Origin: Rhizobium sp. R711
Lineage (GTDB): Bacteria; Pseudomonadota; Alphaproteobacteria; Rhizobiales; Rhizobiaceae
Assembly (NCBI RefSeq): GCF_002211365.1
Contig: NZ_LOKZ01000005.1
Coordinates: 124,001 to 188,000 of the forward strand
Length of the DNA stretch: 64,000 nucleotides
Reading direction: 5' to 3'
The notes beneath the pieces were generated by a model. The model was not told where the DNA came from. It ran no database searches and worked only from the letters and a program-made list of their open reading frames with translations. The translations under genes and the position numbers were made by a program. Below, piece after piece: positions 34,367-43,479 of this stretch. Every line of letters starts with the position of its first letter. The stretch's first letter is position 1.

Positions 34367-35221
34367 GTGGAAGATTTTGTTCAAAAGCTCCGCCAATACG
34401 CCAAGTCCGGCACCCCGGCCGAACGACGAATCGCGAAATACTTCTCGGAACATCTGAACGACCTCCCTTTCGAAACCGCCGCTTCCGTTGCCGACCGGCT
34501 GGATTTGAGCCCCATGACGGTGGGCCGTTTTCTTCGGGCGCTTGGTTATCAAGGACTCGACAGCGTCAAGATCCATATCCGCGAGACGAACACCATTTCG
34601 CCCACGCAACTGCAGGCATCGCTCACGCAATTGCAGACCGACGCCTCCGCCGGCAAGCCGTTGGCCGTCCTTGTTTCCGAGCAGATTCAGGCACTGCACC
34701 ATATTTACCACCTGACGGGCCAACCGCAGTGGAGCGAAGCGGTATCGATGATCGCTGCCGCGGGGGAGGTATTCGTCGCCACGCACGCGCGATTATCCGG
34801 CTTTGCGTCCCACTTCGCGCAGCGATTGACGCACGCCCGAGACGGCGTTCGTGCGCTTGACGGAACAGGCAGCCGTTTCGCCGAGCTTTTCGCACGACTG
34901 GATGGCACCGACGCCCTGCTGATCGTGATCGACAGCCGGCGCTTCGGCAAAGCCCGGCTGCTGGCCCGAACGGCGCGGCGCTACGGATACAAGGTCATCC
35001 TGATTACCGCACAAGGCGCCAATTGGATTCCGGATCAGGCCAATCTTGTGCTCGCTCTTCCACCCGCCCGATCCGAGGACGACGACAACCTGCCGCCGCT
35101 CATGGGTCTGCTCGACTGTCTTTCAGAAGCTGTCATCGCCGCCGCCGGAGAACAAGCGAGCGCCCGCACCCGTCGCATGGCCGAATTCGGCAACGTGCTT
35201 GGAGAGGGCGGAAACCGCTAG
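34367..35221 (+). CDS. MurR/RpiR family transcription regulator
   Basis: 284 residues from a GTG start. The N-terminal HTH_6 domain (about 1-80; AASVADRLDLSPMTVGRFLR) is followed by a SIS phosphosugar-binding domain (about 115-260; AGEVFVATHARLSGFASHF, VILITAQGANWIP). Such regulators sense sugar phosphates. The start is uncertain because no strong ribosome-binding site is seen and the frame is open to a TTG at 34271. It is convergent with, and three bases from, the FGGY kinase gene, so it may or may not control the polyol locus. Confidence 0.85.
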   Translation: MEDFVQKLRQYAKSGTPAERRIAKYFSEHLNDLPFETAASVADRLDLSPMTVGRFLRALGYQGLDSVKIHIRETNTISPTQLQASLTQLQTDASAGKPLAVLVSEQIQALHHIYHLTGQPQWSEAVSMIAAAGEVFVATHARLSGFASHFAQRLTHARDGVRALDGTGSRFAELFARLDGTDALLIVIDSRRFGKARLLARTARRYGYKVILITAQGANWIPDQANLVLALPPARSEDDDNLPPLMGLLDCLSEAVIAAAGEQASARTRRMAEFGNVLGEGGNR

Positions 35222-35224
35222 GCC

Positions 35225-36808
35225 CTACTCCATCGCTTCCAGTTCGGCGCGGTGGCGATACATGGCGAGCAGTCTGCGATAATCGCGGTCGTAAAGGGCT
35301 TGTTTGGTAGCATTCGGCAATCGCTCTTCGCCGCCCGGATACATGGCCGACCCTGCTTCCGCAAGATTGCCATAGAGACCGCACGCAACGGAAGCGGCCA
35401 TCGCCGTGCCTAGCAGCACCGCCTCATTCATCTTCGGCACCACGACCTTGCAGCCGGTTGCATCCGAATAGAGTTCCATCAGCACGGGGTTCTTCACATG
35501 GCCGCCCGCGACATGCAGCGTATCGGGCACGTAGCCGTACTCCTTCATCTGCTCGAGGATGTGACGAATCCCCAGCGCGATGGCCACGGCGGCGCGCCAA
35601 TAGAGCGCGCAGAGCCCGTCGAAGGACGTGTCGAGCGTCAGGCCACTGATACCGCCGACGGCATGCGGGTCGGCAAGCGGCGAGCGGTTGCCGTGGAAAT
35701 CCGGCAGGACAAAGATGCGAGCGCCGAATTCGTCGCCCTCTTCGGCGCGAAGTTGCGCGATGCGTAGGACGATCTTCTGATGCAGCGTCGCCGTCGGCTC
35801 GCCACCGGCCGCGTGCATTCGCACGATATGGTCGAGCAACGCGCCTGTTGCCGATTGCCCTGCCTCGACCAGCCAGGATTCCGGGAAAACCGCCTCGTAG
35901 TATGGACCCCACATGCCGTGGCTTGGCTTGCGCTCGCGCGAGAACGACACGATGCAGCTCGATGTGCCGGCAATGAGCGCCAGTTGGCGTTCCAGCCTGC
36001 GTGCATCCTGTGCCTCGCCACCAAGCGTGCCGAGAGCCCCGGCATAGGCGTCGATCATGCCTGAAGAAACATGGCACGCGGTTGTCAATCCGAGGGCCGA
36101 GGCGGCCTCCTGCGTCAGCGTCCCGACGCTCTCGCCGACCGGGACCGTCTCCTCCGGCAACCGTCCGCGTTCTAGGAGATCATCGAGCCCGATCTGTGCG
36201 AGAAAGTCCTTCTGCCAACCCTTGTCGAGATGGGCAAGATAGTTCCATTTGGCTGTCAGTGTGCAGCGCGAACGGGCAAGCGCGCCGGTTGCCTTCCAGG
36301 TCATGAAATCGGCAAGATCGAACAGATAGCCGGTATTCATCCAGGTACCGGGCAGCTTCTTCTTCAGCCACATCAGCTTGGGCATTTCCATTTCCGGCGA
36401 CATGAAATGCCCGGAATGCTCCAACACGGGATGTTTCGTCGCCGTGCAGAAGTCAGCCTCCTTCAGCGCCCGATGGTCGAGCCAGACGATCGTGTCGAAA
36501 CGCCGTTCTCCGCCGGTGGAAACACTGATCTGGCCGCCGTCGACATCGCGCACGACGAGCGAGCAGGTGGCGTCGAAGCCGATGGCACCCACCGATGCCG
36601 GTGCCGCGCCCGATTGCTCCATCGCCTTGCGTACGACAATGCAGACCGCCGACCAGATATCTTCGGAATCGTGTTCGGCGTGGTTCTCACGCGGCCGATT
36701 CATGATGATCGGGTGTTCCGCCTTGCCCAGCAGCGCGCCGCGAGCGTCGAAGACGCCGGCGCGCGCACTGCCCGTGCCGATATCGACCGCAACCACATGC
36801 TGAGGCAT
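35225..36808 (-). CDS. FGGY family pentulose kinase
   Basis: Sugar kinase of 527 residues. The N-terminal phosphate motif is VAVDIGTGSARAGVFD and the C-terminal FGGY-like segment is LHVAGGHVKNPVLMELYSD. The sequence (NHAEHDSEDIWSAVCIVVR, CHVSSGMIDAYAGALG) is closer to the ribulokinase-like YDR109C/FGGY group than to xylulokinase XylB. It is expected to phosphorylate a keto-sugar. Its start overlaps the HAD stop as TAATG, so it is translationally coupled as the last gene of the polyol operon. Confidence 0.9.
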   Translation of the reverse strand: MPQHVVAVDIGTGSARAGVFDARGALLGKAEHPIIMNRPRENHAEHDSEDIWSAVCIVVRKAMEQSGAAPASVGAIGFDATCSLVVRDVDGGQISVSTGGERRFDTIVWLDHRALKEADFCTATKHPVLEHSGHFMSPEMEMPKLMWLKKKLPGTWMNTGYLFDLADFMTWKATGALARSRCTLTAKWNYLAHLDKGWQKDFLAQIGLDDLLERGRLPEETVPVGESVGTLTQEAASALGLTTACHVSSGMIDAYAGALGTLGGEAQDARRLERQLALIAGTSSCIVSFSRERKPSHGMWGPYYEAVFPESWLVEAGQSATGALLDHIVRMHAAGGEPTATLHQKIVLRIAQLRAEEGDEFGARIFVLPDFHGNRSPLADPHAVGGISGLTLDTSFDGLCALYWRAAVAIALGIRHILEQMKEYGYVPDTLHVAGGHVKNPVLMELYSDATGCKVVVPKMNEAVLLGTAMAASVACGLYGNLAEAGSAMYPGGEERLPNATKQALYDRDYRRLLAMYRHRAELEAME

Positions 36809-37497
36809 TAAAGGTGCATCCCGTCCTGCTTATGTTTTCGGACAAGGTGGATCAAATCCGGCATCGCGTCAAACACGGCTTCGGGAGAAAGCCGGTCAAG
36901 TTCAGCGCGATAGCCGGAAAAATTGGCGTGCGAGCCGCCGGTGAAAGCAAACACCGTCATGCCTGCGGCCTTCGCCGCCTCGATCCCCGCCGGGCTGTCT
37001 TCCACGACGACGCAATTGGCCGGATCGACGTTCATTTCGCGCGCGGCATGAAGAAAAAGGTCCGGCGCCGGCTTGCCGTGCTTGACCATCGTCGCGCTGA
37101 AGATATCAGGCAGCCGATCGATCAGGCCGGTGACCGTCAGCGACAGGCGGATGCGCTCCACCTGGCTCGAAGACGCGACGCAACAGGGAATCCCAAGTCG
37201 ATCGATCGTTTCACCAATCCCATCGATCGGCTTCAATTCCCTGCGAAACCGGGCGTAGAGATCGGTGCGGATCTGCTCGAGAAATTCCTGGCCGGGGTGA
37301 ACGTTGTATTCTGTCCTCATCGTCTCGATCACCGTCGCGAGACTGCGTCCCAGGAAACGGCCATAAACCTCCTCCTCGGTGATCGGCACATCGAGATCGT
37401 TCATTGCCTTGACGAGGACGCTCACCGATATCGGCTCGCTGTCGACGAGAACGCCGTCGCAATCGAAAATGACCAGCCGTGTTTCAGCCTTAGCCAT
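36808..37497 (-). CDS. HAD-IA family phosphatase/phosphoglucomutase-like
   Basis: 229 residues. The nucleophile and acid/base aspartates are D12 and D14 in VIFDCDGVLVDSEP, the Ser/Thr motif is VASSSQ, and the Lys and acidic motifs are KHGKPAPDLF and VVEDSPAGIEAA. The helical cap is of the beta-phosphoglucomutase type. The substrate is probably a sugar phosphate. The ATG at 37497 gives the normal HAD length; the ribosome-binding site is weak. It lies between mtlK and the kinase gene, in the same operon. Confidence 0.9.
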   Translation of the reverse strand: MAKAETRLVIFDCDGVLVDSEPISVSVLVKAMNDLDVPITEEEVYGRFLGRSLATVIETMRTEYNVHPGQEFLEQIRTDLYARFRRELKPIDGIGETIDRLGIPCCVASSSQVERIRLSLTVTGLIDRLPDIFSATMVKHGKPAPDLFLHAAREMNVDPANCVVVEDSPAGIEAAKAAGMTVFAFTGGSHANFSGYRAELDRLSPEAVFDAMPDLIHLVRKHKQDGMHL

Positions 37498-37579
37498 GAC
37501 AGACCCAATCGCAGTTGGTGCAGAAATTCCGTCCGCCGGATCTGGCGGAGGGTGGCAACGGGAATGCCGCCACCAATCC

Positions 37580-39061
37580 TTACACAGCAAGCTTGTTGTC
37601 GAGATAAAGCTGCAGGGTTGCGCGCGTACCCTTTTCCCACAGGGTTTTCAGTGCGTGGGCAAAGCGCTTGCGGAACACCTCGGATTTCGACACCTCGCCG
37701 AAGATGTCGTCGAAGGAGAGGAAGACCATCGGATCGTCCTTCGCTTTCAGTGCTGCCGCATGCAGCCGGTCGGCACTGGCATCGTTGAAGGCGATATCCT
37801 TGCCGCTATCGGTCTTGCCCGCAAAGTAGCGGCACCACAGCGCCGACACCAACGCTAGGCCGACAACATCCCTGCCCTGGTTCAGATTGTCGAGCGTCGA
37901 CGGCAGGATGAATTTCGGCTGCCGGTTCGATCCATCCTGCGCCAGGCGTGGGATGGTGTCGGCAATCTTGGGATTGAGCAGCCGACGCTCGATCAGCGCG
38001 AAATAATCGGTCAGCGAAGTGTCAGGCACCGGTGGAACGATCGGAATGATCTCTTCCTTTTCCAGCTTGGCGAGGAAGGCGCGGATCAGCGGGTCTTCCA
38101 TCGAGTCATGCACGAAATGGATGTCCATCAGCGCTGCCGGATAGGCAATCGCCGCGTGTCCTCCGTTCAGGATGCGGATCTTCATGTGCTCGTAGGGCGT
38201 CACATCAGGCACGAAGGTGACGCCGACCTTCTCTAGCGCCGGACGCCCCGCCGTGAACTTGTCTTCCAGCACCCACTGCTTGAACTCTTCGCAATAGACC
38301 GGCCAGTTGTCCTCGATGCCGAAGGCGTCCTTCAGAAGATCGATTTCGCGCTGCCCCGTCGCCGGCGTGATGCGGTCCACCATCGCGTTCGGGAAGGCGA
38401 CATTCGCCTTGATCCAGTCGGCGAAGGCGGGATCGGAAAGCCGCGCCGTGCCGATAACGGCGTTCGAGGTCACGACGCCGTTATGCGGAATGTTGTCGCA
38501 CGACATGACGGTGAAAGGCACGATACCCTTCTCTTTACGCGCCTTGAGGCCGGCGACGATAAGACCGAAGACCGTCTTCGGTCCGGACGGATTCTGGCCA
38601 TCCGCGGCGATCGCCGGATGACCCGGATTGAACTTGCCGGACGCGTCGATGAAATAGCCACCCTCGGTGATTGTCATCGAAACGATGCGGATTACGGGAT
38701 CGGCAAGCTTTGCGATGATCGTCTTTGCGTCGCCGACCGGCAGAATGTCGATCATCGGCGCGGTGACGCGCGCGGCCGTCTTGTTGTTGTCCTGCTCGAC
38801 GACGGTCGTCAGGAAGTCTTGCGCGGCGAGCTTTTCGCGCATCGCCGCGTCGGAGGGGAGAATGCCCGCGCCGATGATCGCCCAGTCATGATCCTTACCC
38901 AGATTGAACAGGTCGTCGAGATAGATCGCCTGGTGGGCGCGGTGGAAATTGCCCACGCCGAAGTGCACGATGCCCGCCTTCAGCGTCGCCCGCTCATAGG
39001 TCGGCACGGCGGCCGTTTTTGCCGCCTCGGAAAGCGTTGCCAGCGATAGTTTGCACGTCAT
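37580..39061 (-). CDS. mtlK: Mannitol 2-dehydrogenase (polyol-specific long-chain dehydrogenase)
   Basis: NAD-dependent enzyme of 493 residues that oxidises mannitol to fructose and often also arabitol or sorbitol. The Rossmann motif is GVGNFHRAHQAIYLDDL and the family signature with catalytic lysine and histidine is MKIRILNGGHAAIAYPA. The C-terminal helical domain is complete. It follows the transporter genes in one operon, separated from the ATPase gene by 105 bases with a hairpin. No sorbitol dehydrogenase (smoS) is found next to it, unlike the known smo operons. Confidence 0.93.
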   Translation of the reverse strand: MTCKLSLATLSEAAKTAAVPTYERATLKAGIVHFGVGNFHRAHQAIYLDDLFNLGKDHDWAIIGAGILPSDAAMREKLAAQDFLTTVVEQDNNKTAARVTAPMIDILPVGDAKTIIAKLADPVIRIVSMTITEGGYFIDASGKFNPGHPAIAADGQNPSGPKTVFGLIVAGLKARKEKGIVPFTVMSCDNIPHNGVVTSNAVIGTARLSDPAFADWIKANVAFPNAMVDRITPATGQREIDLLKDAFGIEDNWPVYCEEFKQWVLEDKFTAGRPALEKVGVTFVPDVTPYEHMKIRILNGGHAAIAYPAALMDIHFVHDSMEDPLIRAFLAKLEKEEIIPIVPPVPDTSLTDYFALIERRLLNPKIADTIPRLAQDGSNRQPKFILPSTLDNLNQGRDVVGLALVSALWCRYFAGKTDSGKDIAFNDASADRLHAAALKAKDDPMVFLSFDDIFGEVSKSEVFRKRFAHALKTLWEKGTRATLQLYLDNKLAV

Positions 39062-39113
39062 GTCTCAGTCCTCTTGAAGGTCTTCGGGATCAGCTATGAT
39101 CCCGGTATCGGCA

Positions 39114-39134
39114 CGCCGGACACCTTGTCCGGCG
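39114..39134 (-). other. Intercistronic hairpin between smoK and mtlK
   Basis: CGCCGGAC-acctt-GTCCGGCG is a perfect 8-bp stem with a 5-base loop. There is no T-run on the transcribed side, so it more likely affects mRNA processing or stability than termination. Confidence 0.5.
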
Positions 39135-39166
39135 TCGCTCTCGTCCCCCACCCGGCAACAATGCGC

Positions 39167-40165
39167 TCAGATGGCGAGGCCGCCTTCGTTGAATTTGTGG
39201 ATCCGCGTCTTATCGGGCGTCAGATAAACAACATCGCCGGCCTTTGCCGGAAAGTCGCCACCGCCACGCGCCGTGACATGATCGATACCCTCGACATCGA
39301 CATGCAGAAAGGTGTCCGCACCGAGATGCTCGGCGACCATGACCTTACCCTTCCAATCGCCGCCTTCGGTCGACAGCAACACATGCTCCGGCCGCACACC
39401 GATCGTGGGCGCGCCAAGCTGCGCGGCATACTGGCCCTTCACGAAATTCATCTTCGGCGAACCGATGAAGCCCGCGACGAAAAGGTTGCGCGGCTTGTGA
39501 TAGAGCTCCAGCGGCGAGCCGACCTGCTCGATATTGCCGCGGTTCAGAACAACGATCTTGTCGGCCATGGTCATGGCTTCGACCTGGTCGTGGGTGACGT
39601 AGATCATCGTCGTTTTCAGCTGCTGGTGCAGTTCACTGATCTCGAGGCGCATGTTGACGCGAAGGGCCGCGTCCAGGTTCGAAAGCGGCTCGTCGAAAAG
39701 GAAGGCCGACGGCTGGCGCACAATGGCACGGCCGATCGCGACACGCTGGCGCTGACCGCCCGAGAGCTGACGCGGCTTGCGCTCGAGATAGTCGGTGAGG
39801 TTGAGGACCCGCGCAGCGTCTGCGACCTTTCTGTCGATCTCCGCCTTGTCGACGCCGGCCATCTTCAACGGGAATGCGATGTTGTTGCGCACGCTCATAT
39901 GCGGATAGAGCGCATAGGACTGGAACACCATCGCGAGGCCGCGTTCGGACGGCGCCTTCTCGGTCGCGTCCTTGCCATCGATGACAATATTGCCTCCCGA
40001 CACATCCTCGAGGCCTGCAATCAGCCTGAGAAGTGTGGACTTGCCGCAGCCCGAGGGGCCGACGAAGACGACGAACTCACCGTCCTTGATGTCGAGGTCG
40101 ATCGACGGGATGACCTTGGCTTCACCGAAGACCTTCGAGACTTTCTGAAGGGTAATGCTGCCCAT
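39167..40165 (-). CDS. smoK: Polyol ABC transporter, ATP-binding protein
   Basis: 332 residues of the MalK/SmoK type. Walker A is GPSGCGKST (36-44), the signature [15 protein letters not shown], Walker [12 protein letters not shown], and the switch His is in [12 protein letters not shown]-terminal TOBE/MalK-like regulatory domain extends from about 235 ([15 protein letters not shown]). It lies 18 bases downstream of the second permease gene. It energises uptake of sorbitol, mannitol or related polyols, as inferred from the dehydrogenase in the same operon. Confidence 0.93.
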   Translation of the reverse strand: MGSITLQKVSKVFGEAKVIPSIDLDIKDGEFVVFVGPSGCGKSTLLRLIAGLEDVSGGNIVIDGKDATEKAPSERGLAMVFQSYALYPHMSVRNNIAFPLKMAGVDKAEIDRKVADAARVLNLTDYLERKPRQLSGGQRQRVAIGRAIVRQPSAFLFDEPLSNLDAALRVNMRLEISELHQQLKTTMIYVTHDQVEAMTMADKIVVLNRGNIEQVGSPLELYHKPRNLFVAGFIGSPKMNFVKGQYAAQLGAPTIGVRPEHVLLSTEGGDWKGKVMVAEHLGADTFLHVDVEGIDHVTARGGGDFPAKAGDVVYLTPDKTRIHKFNEGGLAI

Positions 40166-40183
40166 GTTTCTCTCCCTGATATA

Positions 40184-41014
40184 TTATTTCACCGCGCCGA
40201 AGGTCAGGCCGCGGACGAGTTGTTTCTGCGAGAACCAGCCGAGGATCAGGATCGGGGCGATCGCCATCGTGGAGGCCGCCGAAAGCTTGGCGTAAAACAA
40301 GCCTTCGGGGCTGGAGTAGGACGCAATGAACGCCGTCAGCGGCGCCGCTTTCGAGGCGCTGAGGTTCAGCGTCCAGAAGGCCTCGTTCCAGGCCAGGATG
40401 ATGTTGAGGAGCAGTGTTGAGGCAATGCCCGGCACCGCCATCGGCGTCAGCACGTAGATGATCTCCTTGAGAAGCGAGGCGCCGTCCATCCGGGCCGCCT
40501 CCAGGATTTCGCCAGGAATTTCCTTGAAGTAGGTGTAGAGCATCCACACGATGATCGGCAGGTTGATCAGCGTCAGCACGATCACCAGTCCAAAACGGCT
40601 GTCGAGCAAGCCCGAGTTGCGGAACAGCAGGTAGATCGGGATGAGCGCGCCGACTGGAGGCATCATCTTCGTGGACAGCATCCACATCAGAAGATCCTTC
40701 GTCCGCTTGGTCGGCGAGAACGCCATGGCCCAGGCGGCGGGGATGGCGATGATCAGACCGATCAGCGTCGAGCCAAAGGAAATGATCACCGAGTTCATGA
40801 AGTGGCTGAGATAGTTTGAGCGGCTCTGTACCTCCGCATAGCTCTCGGTTGTCCAGTGGAAGAACAGGAACTGCGGCGGCGAGGCGATGGCATCCGCTTC
40901 CGTTTTGAAGCTGGTCAGGAACGTCCAGAGGATCGGGAAGAAGATCAGGATGCCGAGCGTCCAGGCGATCGCCGTCATGACCACTTTGCGTCGAGTTGAG
41001 ACCTTTCTAGCCAT
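40184..41014 (-). CDS. smoG: Polyol ABC transporter, permease 2
   Basis: 276 residues of the MalG/SmoG type with six helices, starting with basic ARKVSTRRK and the helix MTAIAWTLGILIFFPILWTF. The EAA loop reads EILEAARMDGASLLKEIIYV. The ATG at 41014 follows GGAGGCTTGAG and stands one base after the stop of the first permease, so the two are coupled. Upstream frame is the permease 1 gene read in another frame. Confidence 0.93.
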   Translation of the reverse strand: MARKVSTRRKVVMTAIAWTLGILIFFPILWTFLTSFKTEADAIASPPQFLFFHWTTESYAEVQSRSNYLSHFMNSVIISFGSTLIGLIIAIPAAWAMAFSPTKRTKDLLMWMLSTKMMPPVGALIPIYLLFRNSGLLDSRFGLVIVLTLINLPIIVWMLYTYFKEIPGEILEAARMDGASLLKEIIYVLTPMAVPGIASTLLLNIILAWNEAFWTLNLSASKAAPLTAFIASYSSPEGLFYAKLSAASTMAIAPILILGWFSQKQLVRGLTFGAVK

Positions 41015-41015
41015 C

Positions 41016-41888
41016 TCAAGCCTCCAGATTCTTGCCGACAAGGCGCACGAGGAAGATCGCAACGATGTTGGCGAGGATGACCGCGACGATACCGCCCGCC
41101 GAGGCGCCGCCGATATCGAATTGCAGCAGTGCCTGCGCGTAAACGAGGAAGGTAAGGTTCGTGCTCTGCGTACCGGGACCGCCGTTCGTGGTGACCAGGA
41201 TTTCAGCAAAGACCGAGAGCAGGAAGATCGTCTGGATCAGGATCACCACGGTAATGGCGCGGGCCATGTGTGGCAGGATGATGTAGATGAACTTCGAGAT
41301 CGCACCGGCGCCATCCATCTCGGCGGCTTCCTTCTGCTCTTCATCGAGCGACTGCAATGCCGTCAGCATGATGAGGGTCGCAAAAGGCAGCCACTGCCAG
41401 GCAACGATGAGAATGATCGAAAACAGCGGCGCATTCGCCAGCCAGTCGTAAGGCTGCAGGCCGAACGCCTTGGCAAGATGCGCGAAGAGCCCGTTGACCG
41501 GGTTCATGAACATGTTCTTCCACACCAGCGCCGCGACAGTCGGCATGACGAAGAAGGGCGCGATCACCAGGATGCGCACGATCCCCTGCCCGTAAATATC
41601 CTGGTCGAGCAGCAACGCGAACAGGATGCCACCGATGACAGTGATCAACAGCACTCCAACTACCAGCAGCAACGTGTTGATCAACGCAGAGAGAAAGGCC
41701 GGGTCGGTCAGGAAATATTTATAGTTCAGGAAACCGACGAAGGTTTCCATGCCCGGGCTGAGCAAATTGTAGTTCAGCGTCGAGAAGTAGATCGTCATCA
41801 CGAGCGGGACGATCATCCACAGGAAGAGAAGCACAACGGACGGTGCGACCATCATTCGCGCTGCGGAGCGGGTGTGTAACGTTGCCAT
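41016..41888 (-). CDS. smoF: Polyol ABC transporter, permease 1
   Basis: 290 residues of the MalF/SmoF type with six helices (MMVAPSVVLLFLWMIVPLVM first). The EAA loop reads EEQKEAAEMDGAGAISKFIY. It follows the binding-protein gene by about 135 bases and precedes permease 2 by one base. It forms the membrane channel with SmoG. Confidence 0.93.
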   Translation of the reverse strand: MATLHTRSAARMMVAPSVVLLFLWMIVPLVMTIYFSTLNYNLLSPGMETFVGFLNYKYFLTDPAFLSALINTLLLVVGVLLITVIGGILFALLLDQDIYGQGIVRILVIAPFFVMPTVAALVWKNMFMNPVNGLFAHLAKAFGLQPYDWLANAPLFSIILIVAWQWLPFATLIMLTALQSLDEEQKEAAEMDGAGAISKFIYIILPHMARAITVVILIQTIFLLSVFAEILVTTNGGPGTQSTNLTFLVYAQALLQFDIGGASAGGIVAVILANIVAIFLVRLVGKNLEA

Positions 41889-42023
41889 GGCGATGACCGA
41901 TCCTGTTTAAGCGGAGACGGCTGCGGAGCAGCAGAGAAAAAAGGGGGTCGCCAACGCAGTTTGGGCAATTCGGCGACCCAGACGGGCGGGGAGGTCAAAG
42001 GCCCCGCCTTCTCAGGAGGTTAT

Positions 42024-43334
42024 TTATTTGATGTAACCAGCCTTGGTCATTTCGCGGGTCGTCAGCTGCTGTGCGCTCTGCAGGGCCTGCTCGACCGAAA
42101 CCTGGCCGGCTAGAGCTGCGGAGAACTGCTGGCCTACAGCCGTGCCGATACCCTGGAATTCAGGGATGGCGACGAACTGAACACCGACATAGGGGACCGG
42201 CTTGACGGTTGGCTTGGTCGGATCGGCCGCGTTGATGCTGTCGAGCGTCATCTTCGCGAACGGAGCTGCCTTCTGGTAATCCGCATTCGCATAGAGCGAC
42301 GTGCGTGTACCGGGAGGTGCGTTCAGCCAACCTTCCTTCTCGGCGACGAGGTTGGTGTAATCCTTGCTCGTCGCCCAGGCGACGAACTTCTCAGCCGCTT
42401 CTACCTTCTGCGAGCCTGCCGGGACCGCGAGGTTCCAGGCCCAGAGCCAGTTGCCGCGCTTGCCGAGACCCTTGTCCGGAGCCAGAGCGAAGCCGACCTT
42501 GTCGGCCACGGTGGATTCCTTCGGGTTGCTGACGAAGGACGCAGCAACGGTCGCATCGATCCACATGCCGCACTTGCCGGTCTGGAAGAGCGCCAGGTTT
42601 TCGTTGAAGCCGTTTGATGAAGCACCAGGAGGGCCGGCTTCCTTCATCAGGTTTACGTAGAAGTTCAGCGTGTCCTTCCACTCCGGCTGATCGAACTGCG
42701 GCTTCCACTGTTCATCGAACCAGCGTGCGCCGAAGGAGTTCGACATCGCCGTCAGGAAGGCCATGTTTTCACCCCAGCCTGCCTTGCCGCGCAGGCAGAT
42801 GCCGTAGATTTCCTTGTCCTTGTTGGTGATCTTCTTCGCGGCGTCCGCGATGAAATCCCAGGTCGGCGCGTCGGGCATCTTCAGGCCGGCGGCATCGAAC
42901 AGGTCCTTGCGGTACATGACCATCGAGCTTTCACCGTAGAACGGCGCTGCATAGAGCTTGCCGTCTGCGGTGAGGCCGCTGCGAATAGCTGGCAGCAGGT
43001 CGTCAACGTCGTAATCCTTGCCGAGATTATCGAGCGGCAGAAGCCAGCCCTGCTTTGCCCAGATCGGAACTTCGTAGGTACCGATTGTCAGGACGTCGTA
43101 CTGACCGCCCTTGGTCGCGATGTCGGTCGTAACCTTCTGGCGCAGGACGTTTTCTTCGAGGGTGACCCACTCGAGATCAATGCCGGGGTTCTTTTTCTTG
43201 AAGTCGTCCGTCAGCTTCTGCATCCGGATCATGTCGCCGTTGTTGACGGTCGCGATCGTTAGCGTTTCAGCCGAAGCCATGCCGGCAAACGCCAGTGCTG
43301 AGCAGGCGCCCAGCAGAAGAGTTCTCAATGTCAT
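42024..43334 (-). CDS. smoE: Polyol ABC transporter, periplasmic binding protein
   Basis: 436 residues. A signal peptide ends at about residue 22 (CSALAFAGMASA), followed by an extracellular solute-binding family 1 protein (ETLTIATVNNGDMIRMQKL, GQYDVLTIGTYEVPIWAKQG, FYGESSMVMYRKDLFDAAG). GGGAGGAAGAT precedes the ATG at 43334. It is the first gene of the transporter operon and strongly resembles SmoE sorbitol/mannitol binding proteins. A probable promoter and operator lie upstream at 43383-43439. Confidence 0.93.
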   Translation of the reverse strand: MTLRTLLLGACSALAFAGMASAETLTIATVNNGDMIRMQKLTDDFKKKNPGIDLEWVTLEENVLRQKVTTDIATKGGQYDVLTIGTYEVPIWAKQGWLLPLDNLGKDYDVDDLLPAIRSGLTADGKLYAAPFYGESSMVMYRKDLFDAAGLKMPDAPTWDFIADAAKKITNKDKEIYGICLRGKAGWGENMAFLTAMSNSFGARWFDEQWKPQFDQPEWKDTLNFYVNLMKEAGPPGASSNGFNENLALFQTGKCGMWIDATVAASFVSNPKESTVADKVGFALAPDKGLGKRGNWLWAWNLAVPAGSQKVEAAEKFVAWATSKDYTNLVAEKEGWLNAPPGTRTSLYANADYQKAAPFAKMTLDSINAADPTKPTVKPVPYVGVQFVAIPEFQGIGTAVGQQFSAALAGQVSVEQALQSAQQLTTREMTKAGYIK

Positions 43335-43382
43335 ATCTTCCTCCCAGAAGATGGGTGCGAGCATTCGCTTTGCTCATGGGCA

Positions 43383-43439
43383 ATTACTCACCTTCAGGAA
43401 GAAAATGTCAATTGCCATTCGTTGCTGCGTTAGCGAACG
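43383..43439 (-). promoter_or_regulatory. Promoter and operator-like palindrome upstream of smoE
   Basis: On the minus strand TTGACA (43411-43406) is followed after 17 bases by AGTAAT (43388-43383), a plausible sigma-70 promoter for smoE. Just upstream is an imperfect 20-base palindrome CGTTGCTGCGTTAGCGAACG (43420-43439), placed where an activator of the SorC family would bind. Confidence 0.5.
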
Positions 43440-43479
43440 TCTGCATTATCTAATTGAAAATAAAAGAATATATTTTTGC

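Noticed and set aside
39074..40420. 448-residue open frame opposite the smoK gene
   Set aside because: Antisense to an ABC ATPase with all motifs; no homology visible in the plus-strand reading.
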